6,772 bases of DNA from NCBI GenBank assembly GCA_938008425.1, contig CALLKH010000617.1, forward strand, positions 1 to 6,772, given 5' to 3'. The position numbers were made by a program, and so were the translations under genes. The notes below the pieces were generated by a model. The model saw only the letters and a list, made by a program, of their open reading frames with translations. It had not been told where the DNA came from and did no database searches. Positions 1 to 6,550 of this stretch are shown one piece after another; positions within the stretch are counted from its first letter, which is position 1; the number at the start of each line of letters is the position of its first letter. Origin of the DNA: an uncultured Planctomycetaceae bacterium (GTDB lineage: Bacteria > Planctomycetota > Phycisphaerae > UBA1845 > UTPLA1).

Positions 1-1
1 T

Positions 2-19
2 CGCTCGACAGGGATGTGA
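2..19 (+). other. possible 3' tail of an upstream gene
   Basis: The frame starting at base 2 reads five sense codons (Arg-Ser-Thr-Gly-Met) and then TGA at 17-19. If an upstream gene uses this frame, it would stop 2 bases before the TTG start proposed for the glycosyltransferase, or overlap the alternative GTG start at 16. Such tight packing is normal for an operon. Only six codons are visible, so this is a suggestion and not a gene call. Confidence 0.2.
10..13 (+). promoter_or_regulatory. candidate ribosome binding site (AGGG) that decides the first start codon
   Basis: AGGG lies 8 bases before the TTG at 22, a good Shine-Dalgarno distance. It lies only 2 bases before the GTG at 16, which is too close. 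This favours TTG 22 as the real start of the glycosyltransferase. A start further upstream, outside the window, cannot be fully excluded because the frame is open to base 1. Confidence 0.45.
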
Positions 20-21
20 GC

Positions 22-969
22 TTGTACAAGAATCATCGTATCGGTGTCGTCGTTCCGGCATACAACGAGGAGGAGCTCATCCTCGAAACCCTCGGCGGCA
101 TGCCCGAACTCATCGACCGCATCTTCGTCGTGAACGACGCCAGCCGGGACCGCACGCTGGAACTCATCCGCGGCCGTCAGAAGGAAGATCCCCGCGTCGA
201 GATCATCAACCACGAGACCAACAAGGGGCTCGGCCAGTCGCTGATCGACGGATACGTGGCGGCCGCGCATTCCGACGTCGACGTGACCGTGGTCATGGCG
301 GGCGACAACCAGATGCACCCGGGCGATCTGCCGACACTGCTCGATCCGATCGTGGACAAGGGGTTTGACTACGTCAAGGGAAACCGCCTGCTTCATCAGA
401 ACGTCGGGTCCATGCCGCGGCATCGCTTCTTCGGCAACGCGGTGCTGACGATCCTGACCAAGTTTGCCACGGGCTACTATTCGCTCATGGATCCGCAGTG
501 CGGCTACACGGCCATTCGCAACACGGCGCTGCGGGCGATTCCGATCGAGACAATGACCAAGGGCTACGGCTACAACGCCGACATCCTGAACATGCTGAAC
601 ATCCAGCGGTTCCGGGTGACCGACGTCGAAGTCCGGCCGGTGTATGATCGAGAGAAGAGCAAAATCAAGCTCTGGAAGTACATTCCGAAGACGAGCATGA
701 TCCTGATCAACCTATTCTTCCGCCGGCTGTGGAAGCGGTACGTGGTGGTGGATTTTCATCCGCTGGTGCTGTTCTATGCGTTCGCTTTCTTCAACGTGAT
801 CGCGATCATGCTGCCGTTCACGGTGCGGTTCTTCTACATGTGGGCGACGGTGGGAGAACTGCCGCGGACGACGCTGGTCGTTCTGATCTCGACGTTCCTG
901 GTGACGTTCCAGTCCATTCTCTTCGCGATCTGGATGGACATGGACTACAACAAGATTCGGCGTGACTGA
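22..969 (+). CDS. family 2 glycosyltransferase, polyprenyl-phosphate-sugar synthase (DPM1-like)
   Basis: The protein probably transfers a sugar from a nucleotide donor to a polyprenyl phosphate at the inner face of the cytoplasmic membrane. With the TTG start it is 315 residues and begins MYKNHRIGVVVPAYNEE, the usual opening of this family; GTG at 16 would add two residues. A GT-A domain fills about residues 5-225: PAYNEE at 12-17, VVNDAS at 36-41, and a GDNQM motif at 94-98 whose Asp95 should belong to the metal and nucleotide site. DPQCGYT (157-163) and GYGYNADI (181-188) are also typical. Two hydrophobic segments follow, near 247-273 and 284-304, as in GtrB-like synthases. The stop overlaps the methyltransferase start by one base, so the two are probably co-translated. 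The family is clear. The sugar and the lipid are not, and a dolichol-type name would overstate the evidence. Confidence 0.9.
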   Translation: MYKNHRIGVVVPAYNEEELILETLGGMPELIDRIFVVNDASRDRTLELIRGRQKEDPRVEIINHETNKGLGQSLIDGYVAAAHSDVDVTVVMAGDNQMHPGDLPTLLDPIVDKGFDYVKGNRLLHQNVGSMPRHRFFGNAVLTILTKFATGYYSLMDPQCGYTAIRNTALRAIPIETMTKGYGYNADILNMLNIQRFRVTDVEVRPVYDREKSKIKLWKYIPKTSMILINLFFRRLWKRYVVVDFHPLVLFYAFAFFNVIAIMLPFTVRFFYMWATVGELPRTTLVVLISTFLVTFQSILFAIWMDMDYNKIRRD

Positions 970-1781
970 TGGGAGATCACTTGGACGATCAGGCGCGGAT
1001 GCAGCGCGCTCATTACGATCGAATCGCTGAGAACTACGTCGGCAGTCGTGAATCGTCGACCGCCTACAGGACATTTCTGCCGGTCTGGACTCGCCGGCTC
1101 CTGCAGCCCTGGATTGACGGAACCAGTGAAGCTGAGCGAAGGCGGCAGGTGGTTCTCGATCCCATGTGCGGCCATGGCAATCTCGCGCGATTCCTCCTCG
1201 ATCACTCCGATCATGTCATTCTGAACGACCTGAGCGGGGAAATGGTGGAGCGAATCGATGCGGACCTTCGCTCCCGATGCAGGGTCCTGCCGCCGAACGA
1301 CGCAAGGAGCCTGCCGCTCGAGAACGGCTGTGCCGACGTGATCGTGGTGTCGGGCGGGTTACATCACGTTTACCGTCATTTGACTGAGCTGCTTCTTGAG
1401 TTCAGGCGGATTCTCAAACCCGAGGGCTGGCTCCTGTTTGGCGAGCCCTCTAATGACTTCATGCCCGTCAGGGTACTTCGCAACACGATCTATCGGTTGA
1501 GCAGTAAGTTTGATCAGGATCACGAACAGGGGTTTCGGTATCGCGCCCTTCAGGAGTCAATAGAAAAGGCGGGATTTACGTCGGTTCGTATCCGACCGTT
1601 CGGTTCGATCGGCTACCTGTTGATGGCGCAGGTTGGGGTCATTCCTCTCTTGAAGCGGGTTCGGAGCCCGGGTCTGTTTCGATGCCTGATCGGATTCGAC
1701 CGGCTTGTCGAGCGGACGCCGCTTTTGAATCGCTCATGTTTCGCGCTGACGGGCGTCGCCCGCGCCGCCGACGGGCATTAA
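969..1781 (+). CDS. class I SAM-dependent methyltransferase
   Basis: This 270-residue protein has the Rossmann-type SAM-binding order. Motif I is VLDPMCGHGNLARF (62-75), with Pro-Met where many relatives have Gly or Ser. The acidic end of strand 2 is LNDLS (85-89), and the adenine-side Asp is D111 in DARSLPLENGCADVI. GGLHHV (129-134) and LKPEGWLLFGEP (149-160) follow, the latter being the usual post-motif III segment. There is no signal peptide or convincing membrane helix, so it should act in the cytoplasm, perhaps at the membrane. ATG 969 shares its A with the preceding TGA and has no clear ribosome binding site, which suggests translational coupling. By context it may methylate a sugar, a lipid-linked sugar or a polyprenyl-type substrate, but nothing in the sequence fixes the target. 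Third codon positions are less GC-rich (about 67% in two samples) than in most neighbours. Confidence 0.88.
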   Translation: MGDHLDDQARMQRAHYDRIAENYVGSRESSTAYRTFLPVWTRRLLQPWIDGTSEAERRRQVVLDPMCGHGNLARFLLDHSDHVILNDLSGEMVERIDADLRSRCRVLPPNDARSLPLENGCADVIVVSGGLHHVYRHLTELLLEFRRILKPEGWLLFGEPSNDFMPVRVLRNTIYRLSSKFDQDHEQGFRYRALQESIEKAGFTSVRIRPFGSIGYLLMAQVGVIPLLKRVRSPGLFRCLIGFDRLVERTPLLNRSCFALTGVARAADGH

Positions 1782-1872
1782 TGCGCACGAATACAGCACA
1801 TCGCCCGTGCACCGGGGGTCAGCTTTCCCGTTTCCCGGATTGAAGCTACCATTTCGGTGCTACTCGCAGGTC

Positions 1873-1876
1873 GAGG
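1873..1876 (+). promoter_or_regulatory. ribosome binding site (GAGG) of the amidotransferase gene
   Basis: GAGG sits 9 bases before ATG 1886. It supports this start, which also places the catalytic cysteine directly after the initiator Met. The 104-base gap before the gene shows no convincing promoter. TTGAAG at 1840-1845 could be a -35 box, but no good -10 follows at the right distance. Confidence 0.5.
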
Positions 1877-1885
1877 TTTGCAGTC

Positions 1886-3943
1886 ATGTGTGGGATTTTT
1901 GGTGTAATTGCGGGCGAAGGGTCGGGAGTCACCGCTCCCATCTTTTCCTCCGCGGTGAACAAGCTCTTTATCCTCTCCGAGTCCCGGGGCAAGGAATCCG
2001 CCGGGCTTGCGCTCGTCAATGGCGGGCCGATCCAGGTCTACAAGCAGCCCGTCGCCGCGTCGGAACTGATCCGCAGCCGGCCGTACCGGCGGCTCCTCAG
2101 CGAAGCGTTCGGCAACGGCGATGCAAGCGCCGCCGGCCGTCCGGTGACATTGATCGGGCACTCTCGACTCGTCACGAACGGCGCCCAGGAAAAGCACTTC
2201 AACAACCAGCCGGTCATTGCGGCCGACATGGTCGGCATTCACAACGGCATCATCGTCAACGATCGCGAGCTGTGGGCGGCACACCCGGACATGCAGCGCT
2301 CGTGCGAGGTCGATACCGAGGTGCTGCTCAGTTTGATCCGCCGGCATCATCGCGCCGGGATGGATCTCCAGGGCGCGGTGCGGAAGGCGTTTGCATCGAT
2401 CGAGGGCTGTGCGTCGGTTGCGATTCTCTTCCGCGAGTTCAACGTGCTGTTGCTCGCGACCAACAACGGAGCCCTGTACTACTGTTCCAATCCTTCGTCG
2501 GGCGTCTGCGTGTTCGCGTCGGAGGAGTACATTCTCCGCCGCCTGCGCGAAAGCGCCGATATCGAGAGTTCCCTGGGAAAGAGTCCGACTGTGAACCTCC
2601 GGGCGGGGCACGCCGTGATGGTGAGCCTGCTCGACGGATCGGTGGAGCCGTTCGCGCTGGGTGAAAGCGATGAGGCGTCAGCGCCGCCTGCGAAGGGGGA
2701 GGCGACCGCGGCGTCGTCCCGCGAAATCGTCGATCTTTCGACGCTGCCCGACTGGAAGCTCAACACCCGACAGGTTCGCACCTACGACTTCGAGGCCCGG
2801 TGCAGCTCGGATGATGTGAGCCTGCTGTTTCAGGGCAAGGAGGCGATCGCCGGGATCAAGCGGTGCACGCGCTGCATCCTGCCGGAGACCTTCCCGTTCC
2901 TGCAATTCGATTCCAACGGCGTGTGCAGCTTCTGCCGGAATCATCAGAAGTATCAAATCGAGGGCGAGGACGCGCTGCGAGCCGCGGTTGAGAAATTCCG
3001 CAGCAAGGACGGCCGGCCCGACTGCCTCGTCGGCATCAGCGGCGGGCGCGACAGTTGCTACGGCCTGCACTACGTGAAGAACGTGCTCGGCATGAATCCG
3101 ATCGCGTACACCTACGACTGGGGCATGGTGACGGATCTCGCCCGGCGGAACATCTCGCGCATGTGCGGCAAGCTGGGCATCGAGCACATCCTCGTCTCGG
3201 CGGACATCAACAAGAAGCGGCGGTTCATCCGGAAGAACGTCCGTGCGTGGCTCAGGCGGCCGGACCTCGGCATGATTCCGCTCTTCATGGCGGGCGACAA
3301 GCAGTTCTACTATTACATGAACCAGCTGCGGAAGCAGACGGGCATCGACTTCATGCTCTTCTGCGCCGGCAACGAGTTCGAGCAGACGAATTTCAAGACC
3401 GGCTTCTGCGGCGTCGGGCCCGCGCCGAAGGGCATCCTGACGTCGCTGCCGCTCTTCAGCAAGATCAAGCTCGCGTCGTATTACGGACGGCAGGCGCTTC
3501 TGAATCCGGCGTATCTGAATTCGTCGATCCTCGACACGGTCTTCGCGTACTTCTGCTCGTACATGATGCCGCATGACTACCTGTATCTCTTCCACTACAT
3601 CGGCTGGGACGAGAAGTCGATCATGAAGACGCTGTTCGACGAGTACGGCTGGGAACTCGCCGGTGACACCGTGGCGACATGGCGCATCGGCGACGGCACC
3701 GCGGCGTTCTACAACTACATCTATTACACCGTGGCCGGCTTCACCGAGATGGACACCTTCCGCAGCAACCAGATTCGCGAGGGCAGAATCAGCCGCGACG
3801 AGGCGCTGGAACTGGCCCGCAAGGAGAATCTGCCGCGCTACGAGGCGATCAAGTGGTACCTGGGCGTGATCGACATCGGAATTCCATTCGACGATGTGAT
3901 CAGGACGATCAACGCGATACCCAAGCTGTACGCAACGAATTGA
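1886..3943 (+). CDS. fused class II glutamine amidotransferase / WbpG-like N-acetyl sugar amidotransferase
   Basis: This 685-residue protein joins two enzyme halves. Residues 1 to about 255 are a GlmS/PurF-type Ntn glutaminase: nucleophile Cys2 in MCGIFGVI, RGKESAG (34-40), GHSRLVTNG (91-99, Arg94), IHNGIIVN (118-125, Asn120-Gly121) and DTEV (143-146). After an Ala/Glu/Ser-rich linker (about 258-285) comes a synthetase half resembling WbpG and PseA. It has two CxxC pairs (C327/C330 and C347/C350) in the family pattern CTRCILPETFPF...GVCSFC, a PP-loop SGGRDS (385-390) for ATP, and the conserved stretch TWRIGDGTAAFYNYIYYTVAG (598-618). Expected chemistry: ATP activates an N-acetyl group on a nucleotide sugar, and ammonia from glutamine converts it to acetamidino. 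All key residues of both halves are visible, so it should be active. Known WbpG uses separate HisH/HisF partners; here the ammonia source appears built in. ATG 1886 is firm because Cys2 must be exposed. The exact sugar is unknown. Confidence 0.88.
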   Translation: MCGIFGVIAGEGSGVTAPIFSSAVNKLFILSESRGKESAGLALVNGGPIQVYKQPVAASELIRSRPYRRLLSEAFGNGDASAAGRPVTLIGHSRLVTNGAQEKHFNNQPVIAADMVGIHNGIIVNDRELWAAHPDMQRSCEVDTEVLLSLIRRHHRAGMDLQGAVRKAFASIEGCASVAILFREFNVLLLATNNGALYYCSNPSSGVCVFASEEYILRRLRESADIESSLGKSPTVNLRAGHAVMVSLLDGSVEPFALGESDEASAPPAKGEATAASSREIVDLSTLPDWKLNTRQVRTYDFEARCSSDDVSLLFQGKEAIAGIKRCTRCILPETFPFLQFDSNGVCSFCRNHQKYQIEGEDALRAAVEKFRSKDGRPDCLVGISGGRDSCYGLHYVKNVLGMNPIAYTYDWGMVTDLARRNISRMCGKLGIEHILVSADINKKRRFIRKNVRAWLRRPDLGMIPLFMAGDKQFYYYMNQLRKQTGIDFMLFCAGNEFEQTNFKTGFCGVGPAPKGILTSLPLFSKIKLASYYGRQALLNPAYLNSSILDTVFAYFCSYMMPHDYLYLFHYIGWDEKSIMKTLFDEYGWELAGDTVATWRIGDGTAAFYNYIYYTVAGFTEMDTFRSNQIREGRISRDEALELARKENLPRYEAIKWYLGVIDIGIPFDDVIRTINAIPKLYATN

Positions 3944-3996
3944 GTCGATCGACCGGGCGGCTGCGCGGACACGTCGCCAGGTGCGGGCCGGTCGAC
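3944..3996 (+). promoter_or_regulatory. palindrome and long-range inverted repeat in the gap before the ArnT-like gene
   Basis: A perfect 10-base palindrome, GTCGATCGAC (3944-3953), begins directly after the amidotransferase stop. TCGACCGG (3949-3956) is the exact reverse complement of CCGGTCGA (3988-3995), so the transcript could form an 8-bp stem with a 31-base loop. No T-run follows, so this is not a classical intrinsic terminator. It could be an mRNA structure, a weak terminator or a chance match in GC-rich DNA. Confidence 0.25.
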
Positions 3997-4015
3997 GTTC
4001 AAACGGATCAAATGC

Positions 4016-6364
4016 ATGGCGACCGGAACGCAGGCCTTGAACAACGCGCCGACGACGCCCACCCACACTGCTGCTCACCGCGCGAACTCCCCGGCATCGA
4101 CACCCGCGACCGCCGGCGACGTCGGCACGCGCCGCTATCGGCTGCTGCTGCTCACGATCCTGCTCACGGCGGCGCTGGTGGACCTCTTCTTCTTCACCGG
4201 CTTCTTTTCCAGCGACGACATCGGCTACTTCGGATCGGCCGACCATATTCGAACCGAGGGCACGGCGCCCGAATTCACGCCGCTGGGCACGCAGGCGGTG
4301 CTTCGTGCGACGGTGATCGGCTGGTCGATGCTCGTCATGTGGATATTCGGGCCACACGTTCAGACGGTGGCCTGCTCATTCGTCGTGTTTCATCTGCTGC
4401 TGATCTGGTCGGCGTCGCTGCTCGGTTCACGGCTGTTTGATCGCCGCGTCGCGCTCGTCGGCGCGTGGCTGACGGCGACGTGCCCGCTCTTCGTCACCTA
4501 CAGCACGACGATTCTGCCCGACATTCAGATGGCCTGCTGTTTCGTGCTGTCGCTGTACGCCTTCATGCGTTCCTACGATCCGCTCGGCGACAAGTCGAGT
4601 ACGGCGTCGGCCTGGGGCTGGATGCTGACTGCCGGGCTGATGTCGGGGCTTGCCTACGTGGCCAAGGAGTCGGGCCTGATTCTGTTGCCGTTCTATTTCG
4701 GGCTCTGGCTGATTTACAGCCGCGGGCGGGTGTGGAAGACGGCGATCTGGGTCGGCAGCGCCTACGCGATCGGCGTCGCCGTGGTGTTCGCGGCCGAATT
4801 TGTGCTGTGGTCGGTGCTGTCGCAGCATGCCTACGTTCGAATGGACTGGACGGTCAAGGAACTCGACGACGCGACGCGGGCGCACATCGCGCGGTACACG
4901 ACGAATCCCCTGACGCGCCTGGCGTCGGCCGGCGGGCGATTCAACGAGTTCTTTCACTACATCCCCGTCGCGCTTCGATGGGCGCTCGCCGGCGTGCCGA
5001 TCCTGTTCTGCGTGATCCGCGGGCGGCGATACCCCGTGCTTGCGCTGGCGGTCTGGTCGTTTGCGTACCTGACCTGGGGGACGATGCGATTCAATGAGTA
5101 CTTTCCCCCGAGCATCAAGGCGCGATATTACATTCCGGTCATTCCGTTTCTTTGCATCGTCGCGGCGTTTGTCGCTGTGGCCGTAATGAATCGACTCACG
5201 GCCCCGACGTCGGCGCGAAAAGGCGTGCGAATCATCAAGGGCCTGCTGATCGCAGCCATCATCATCCTGCCGACGACCGGACTGGGAGTCTCGAACGAAT
5301 ACGCGGGTCGTCTCTATCGGTCGGAGAACGTACACAATTGCGTCGCCGCTTTTCGATTCGCGTCGGAACAGGGCGGCGACGTTCCCATTGTGCTGTCGCC
5401 GTACGTCGAACGACGGATGGACAGCTTCTTCGCCGAAAGACGACCGGCCCGGGTGAAGCCGTCCGACGGCCTTGCTTTCGACAATCCGACGAAACTGCTC
5501 GAACTTGGAGAGTTCTACTACATCTCCACCCGACGGCCGTTTGCCGGGTTCGTTCCGGAGCATCCGCTCGATGTGCTCATCAATCTCAACACGAAGAACG
5601 TCTATCTCGCGTCGGCCTGGCGTCAGGCGCTGGGTCGCGGCGTCGTGTGCTGGTATCCGAGCGAACCGGGTCGAACGTTGCTGGTGCTTCCGGATCTGAC
5701 GGTGGCGTTGACGGAGGTCGGATGGTTTGAGGCCCCCGCGTCGCGCTGGCATGCGATCGCGACGATCATTGGCAATTCGGCGCTGACCGCGCTGGAGCCC
5801 GTGAAGGAGTCCGCGCGTTCTGTGGGCCTCATCAAGGTGAGCGTGACCCCGCGGCCGCCGTCGATCGAGCGCTCGCGTGACGAAGTCTCTGAATCGATGT
5901 GGAATATCGACCTATTGGGCGATGAAGACGGCTGGGTTATCGCGTTGCCGCCGGGCATCGATGATCGCATGGCGACATCGGGTCCGGACGAGACGCCCCC
6001 GACACCGGTGGAGCGAGTCGACGATGGCTTCGTTTTGAATTTTGATGCCAAGGCGTACGCATGGTTCTATCCCACGCCCGATTGGATACAGTCCGACGGC
6101 GCGCTGACCGGCGCCGGCCGGTACGAGGTGCGACTGGAGGCGTTGCCATTTGAAAAGGGGGCGGCGGAACTCCGGTTCGACGTCTTCGCGGACGCGGAGT
6201 GCACACGGCGCCTCTTGCGGAAGCGAATCAACGTTCGTAAGGCCGCGACGATCTTTCAGCTGCAATCGGATTCGCCCGTTCTGTATATCAAGCCGGCGTT
6301 CAAGTTGTCCGGCCGCGGCCGGATTGAGATTCGGCAGTTCACGGTCACGCGTGTGGACGGCTGA
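4016..6364 (+). CDS. ArnT/PMT-like (GT39 family) multi-pass membrane glycosyltransferase
   Basis: This 782-residue protein looks like a GT-C enzyme that takes a sugar from a polyprenyl-phosphate donor and attaches it to an acceptor on the outer side of the cytoplasmic membrane. A Thr/Ala/Pro-rich cytoplasmic tail (1-38) precedes the first helix (about 41-61). SSDDIGYF (65-72) follows in the first outer loop, and Asp67-Asp68 fit the acidic catalytic pair of this superfamily. About eleven further hydrophobic segments run to residue 421, with AKESG at 216-220. From about 425 to 782 the protein is soluble and should face the periplasm; its last 110 residues (GFVLNFDAKAYAWFYP onward) look beta-rich, perhaps a sugar- or partner-binding module. 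ATG 4016 has only a weak GGA (4005-4007) upstream; an ATG at 4012 is out of frame. The upstream DPM1-like enzyme could supply its donor. Donor and acceptor (protein, lipid or glycan) are unknown. Confidence 0.82.
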   Translation: MATGTQALNNAPTTPTHTAAHRANSPASTPATAGDVGTRRYRLLLLTILLTAALVDLFFFTGFFSSDDIGYFGSADHIRTEGTAPEFTPLGTQAVLRATVIGWSMLVMWIFGPHVQTVACSFVVFHLLLIWSASLLGSRLFDRRVALVGAWLTATCPLFVTYSTTILPDIQMACCFVLSLYAFMRSYDPLGDKSSTASAWGWMLTAGLMSGLAYVAKESGLILLPFYFGLWLIYSRGRVWKTAIWVGSAYAIGVAVVFAAEFVLWSVLSQHAYVRMDWTVKELDDATRAHIARYTTNPLTRLASAGGRFNEFFHYIPVALRWALAGVPILFCVIRGRRYPVLALAVWSFAYLTWGTMRFNEYFPPSIKARYYIPVIPFLCIVAAFVAVAVMNRLTAPTSARKGVRIIKGLLIAAIIILPTTGLGVSNEYAGRLYRSENVHNCVAAFRFASEQGGDVPIVLSPYVERRMDSFFAERRPARVKPSDGLAFDNPTKLLELGEFYYISTRRPFAGFVPEHPLDVLINLNTKNVYLASAWRQALGRGVVCWYPSEPGRTLLVLPDLTVALTEVGWFEAPASRWHAIATIIGNSALTALEPVKESARSVGLIKVSVTPRPPSIERSRDEVSESMWNIDLLGDEDGWVIALPPGIDDRMATSGPDETPPTPVERVDDGFVLNFDAKAYAWFYPTPDWIQSDGALTGAGRYEVRLEALPFEKGAAELRFDVFADAECTRRLLRKRINVRKAATIFQLQSDSPVLYIKPAFKLSGRGRIEIRQFTVTRVDG

Positions 6365-6373
6365 AGCGCCATT

Positions 6374-6399
6374 CGCGAATCACGATATCGTGTTTCGCG
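6374..6399. promoter_or_regulatory. 26-base near-perfect inverted repeat downstream of the ArnT-like gene
   Basis: CGCGAATCACGAT (6374-6386) is followed at once by ATCGTGTTTCGCG (6387-6399), its reverse complement except for one T/T mismatch (6380 against 6393). It starts 10 bases after the stop codon. In RNA it would give an 11-bp stem with one mismatch and an AUAU loop. No T-run follows, so it may be a factor-dependent terminator, a 3'-end stabilising hairpin or a dimeric protein-binding site. Confidence 0.5.
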
Positions 6400-6456
6400 C
6401 TCGCGAAGGTCGAGGTGTTTCGTCGATGGTCGCGCCGGCCCGTTTCTTCACATGAG

Positions 6457-6484
6457 TTGTGAGGCCCTGACGGGTGGTTAATAT
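6457..6484 (+). promoter_or_regulatory. candidate sigma70-type promoter before the second ArnT-like gene
   Basis: TTGTGA (6457-6462) and TAATAT (6479-6484) are separated by 16 bases. Each matches four of six consensus positions. They lie in the most AT-rich stretch of the spacer, and transcription would begin near 6491, about 60 bases before ATG 6551. The match is modest and promoters in this organism may differ. Confidence 0.3.
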
Positions 6485-6504
6485 GGCGATTCGCATTTTT
6501 GCGG

Positions 6505-6526
6505 CCGACGTCGAATTGCGCGTCGG
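6505..6526 (+). promoter_or_regulatory. hairpin in the presumed 5' leader of the second ArnT-like gene
   Basis: CCGACG (6505-6510) pairs with CGTCGG (6521-6526) around a 10-base loop. An alternative register pairs GCCGAC (6504-6509) with GTCGGC (6526-6531). It ends 24 bases before ATG 6551. It could affect translation or be chance; no T-run follows. Confidence 0.25.
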
Positions 6527-6550
6527 TCGGCGAATTCAATGGATTGATTC

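Noticed and set aside
1785..1810. GCACG/CGTGC inverted repeat after the methyltransferase as a terminator
   Set aside because: Only five base pairs with a 16-base loop and no T-run.
1778..2611. Open frame on the - strand (277 codons) across the gap and the glutaminase domain
   Set aside because: No recognisable domain. It is explained by strand composition opposite a real gene.
1807..2664. Open frame on the + strand (285 codons) overlapping the start of the amidotransferase
   Set aside because: It is Arg-rich and motif-free, and it runs out of frame through the glutaminase domain, whose Cys2, RGKESAG and HNG motifs are all intact in the other frame.
2678..4357. Long open frame on the - strand (559 codons) opposite the amidotransferase
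   Set aside because: It is opposite a gene with intact catalytic motifs in both halves. Its product is Arg/Ala/Asp-rich with no recognisable domain, as expected when GC-rich third positions remove stops from the other strand.
4427..5752. Long open frame on the - strand (441 codons) opposite the ArnT-like gene
   Set aside because: The product is dominated by Arg, Gln, His and Pro without any motif, and it lies opposite a clear membrane protein. It is a composition artefact.
6483..6500. Small stem followed by five T as an intrinsic terminator
   Set aside because: The stem has only five pairs and a bulge. The T-run is real, but the structure is too weak, and the region overlaps a better promoter reading.
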